Below are positions 63,375 to 64,000 of a stretch of DNA of 64,000 nucleotides, in pieces (the first letter of the stretch is position 1; every line of letters starts with the position of its first letter). Position numbers and translations under genes: made by a program. Under the pieces are notes generated by a model that did no database searches, was not told the origin of the DNA, and was given only the letters and a program-made list of their open reading frames with translations. The stretch is taken from NCBI RefSeq assembly GCF_008386695.1, contig NZ_VUOC01000004.1, forward strand, positions 1,676,327 to 1,740,326, written 5' to 3'. The DNA is from Chitinophaga agrisoli (lineage in GTDB: Bacteria; Bacteroidota; Bacteroidia; Chitinophagales; Chitinophagaceae).

Positions 63375-64000
63375 ATGGCACGCAAAGCCAAATACAGGTG
63401 GGCAATAGCCGGAAAACTCTATAACGCAGTTGAGAAAGCTGTGATAGGCACTGCGTTACGAAAAAGCGCGGACAGCCGGGAGCATCAAAATATCAAGCTG
63501 ATATTTGACTATGTCTTCTTTCACATCCTGCTTATCCTGCCGGAGATCTTCTTTACGCTATACTATCAAAATACCACACAATTACTACTTTATCCCTTTT
63601 TCCTGCTTATGTGCCTGCTGTGCATGGCCATGCTGAAAAAGCGGGTACCCACGCAAACCACCGGTGCGGTGGCGGCATTAAGCACGCTTTCGTTTTCTAT
63701 AATGTCCTCGTTCCTTAATAATCAGGACATTTCCCTGCTGTACGCCATTATCTGGATCTTGAGCATCTTCTTTTGCTATCTCACCACCAACCTGACTACC
63801 ACCCTGTTACTGGGCAGTCTGTTGTGTGGTTACCTGGGACTGGCAGCTTTTATTAAGAGCAGCCACCTGGTGCTATTCCCTTCCCCTGCATACACCACGG
63901 AGAACATTTACGGGGCGGCGCCTGTGCTAACAGCCTTATTTATCCTGTTCATTATCCGGGTACTGGGGCGCCATTACCATAATATTATGATCCTGGAGCA
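63375..64000 (+). CDS. N-terminal part of a multi-helix membrane protein, probable sensor kinase
   Basis: The frame is open from ATG 63375 to the window end, 208 residues, so the C-terminus lies outside. After a basic N-terminus, five or six membrane helices follow (about 50-70, 74-94, 104-125, 127-145, 147-165 and 183-200). The last visible strip, IIRVLGRHYHNIMILE, fits the link from a membrane sensor to a histidine kinase in Bacteroidota proteins, but the kinase part is not in the window. No signal identity. Confidence 0.6.
   Translation, partial: MARKAKYRWAIAGKLYNAVEKAVIGTALRKSADSREHQNIKLIFDYVFFHILLILPEIFFTLYYQNTTQLLLYPFFLLMCLLCMAMLKKRVPTQTTGAVAALSTLSFSIMSSFLNNQDISLLYAIIWILSIFFCYLTTNLTTTLLLGSLLCGYLGLAAFIKSSHLVLFPSPAYTTENIYGAAPVLTALFILFIIRVLGRHYHNIMILE

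Overview
The window comes from a Bacteroidota chromosome, most likely a Chitinophagaceae member close to Chitinophaga. The signs are CarboxypepD_reg-type TonB-dependent receptors, a DUF4249 lipoprotein, a BlaI/M56 pair, a GlmU-family protein, an OstA-like protein, cysteine-free ribosomal protein L31, and several upstream regions carrying the Bacteroidota -7 element TAnnTTTG. Family names rest on recognised motifs in translated sequence; no database was searched.

Layout. 1-4.8 kb: end of an unknown large protein with a Tc-toxin-like flavour, a signal-less kelch protein, a secreted DNRLRE/PQQ-like propeller protein with a 3-coathanger C-terminus, and a small acidic protein. 4.9-6.9 kb: a MauE-like membrane protein, a membrane-anchored propeller-like protein and a small exported cysteine peptide. 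7-12 kb: an orphan FtsX/MacB-type permease, a retropepsin-like protein and an alpha/beta hydrolase. 12-16.5 kb: an AT-richer accessory block with a truncated sigma-factor remnant, a hicAB module with clear operators, a VOC protein, a two-gene ATPase-HNH defence pair resembling Septu (PtuAB), and tRNA-Arg(UCU) with a degenerate copy of its own 3' end nearby. 16.6-18.6 kb: ung, followed by decaying tandem copies of its own 3' end, then plsC. 19-26.7 kb: an envelope cluster, lptD facing away from amidase, MCE/MlaD and OstA-like genes. 26.8-33.8 kb: nhaA, two barrel proteins, the nnr bifunctional repair enzyme, a K+-dependent membrane pyrophosphatase and an Rrf2 regulator. 33.9-34.6 kb: three tandem 218-bp units, each a large hairpin. 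34.6-42.2 kb: AraC regulator, small divergent protein, TonB receptor, DUF4249 lipoprotein, barrel protein, sterol-desaturase-like enzyme and DUF5996 protein. 42.6-50.9 kb: BlaI/M56 signalling pair, exported C1 peptidase, acylphosphatase, beta-lactamase-fold hydrolase, DUF1080 protein, a repeat-filled kilobase and a 2'-5' RNA ligase-like protein. 51-54 kb: tpiA, GlmU-like, rpmE2 and yajQ. 54-57 kb: an ECF sigma, anti-sigma-like, and two surface beta-repeat proteins in one operon. 57-64 kb: TonB receptor, hemerythrin, Lgt, bacilliredoxin, Hsp20 and the start of a probable membrane sensor kinase.

Three themes stand out. First, an accessory defence block lies between a broken sigma gene and tRNA-Arg. 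Second, repeat arrays repeatedly sit on the 3' flanks of ordinary genes (ung, lptD, araC/rrf2, ligT), and two of them are visibly copies of the neighbouring gene's own coding tail. Third, several regulators (HicB, Rrf2, BlaI) carry readable operators placed on or beside a Bacteroidota promoter.
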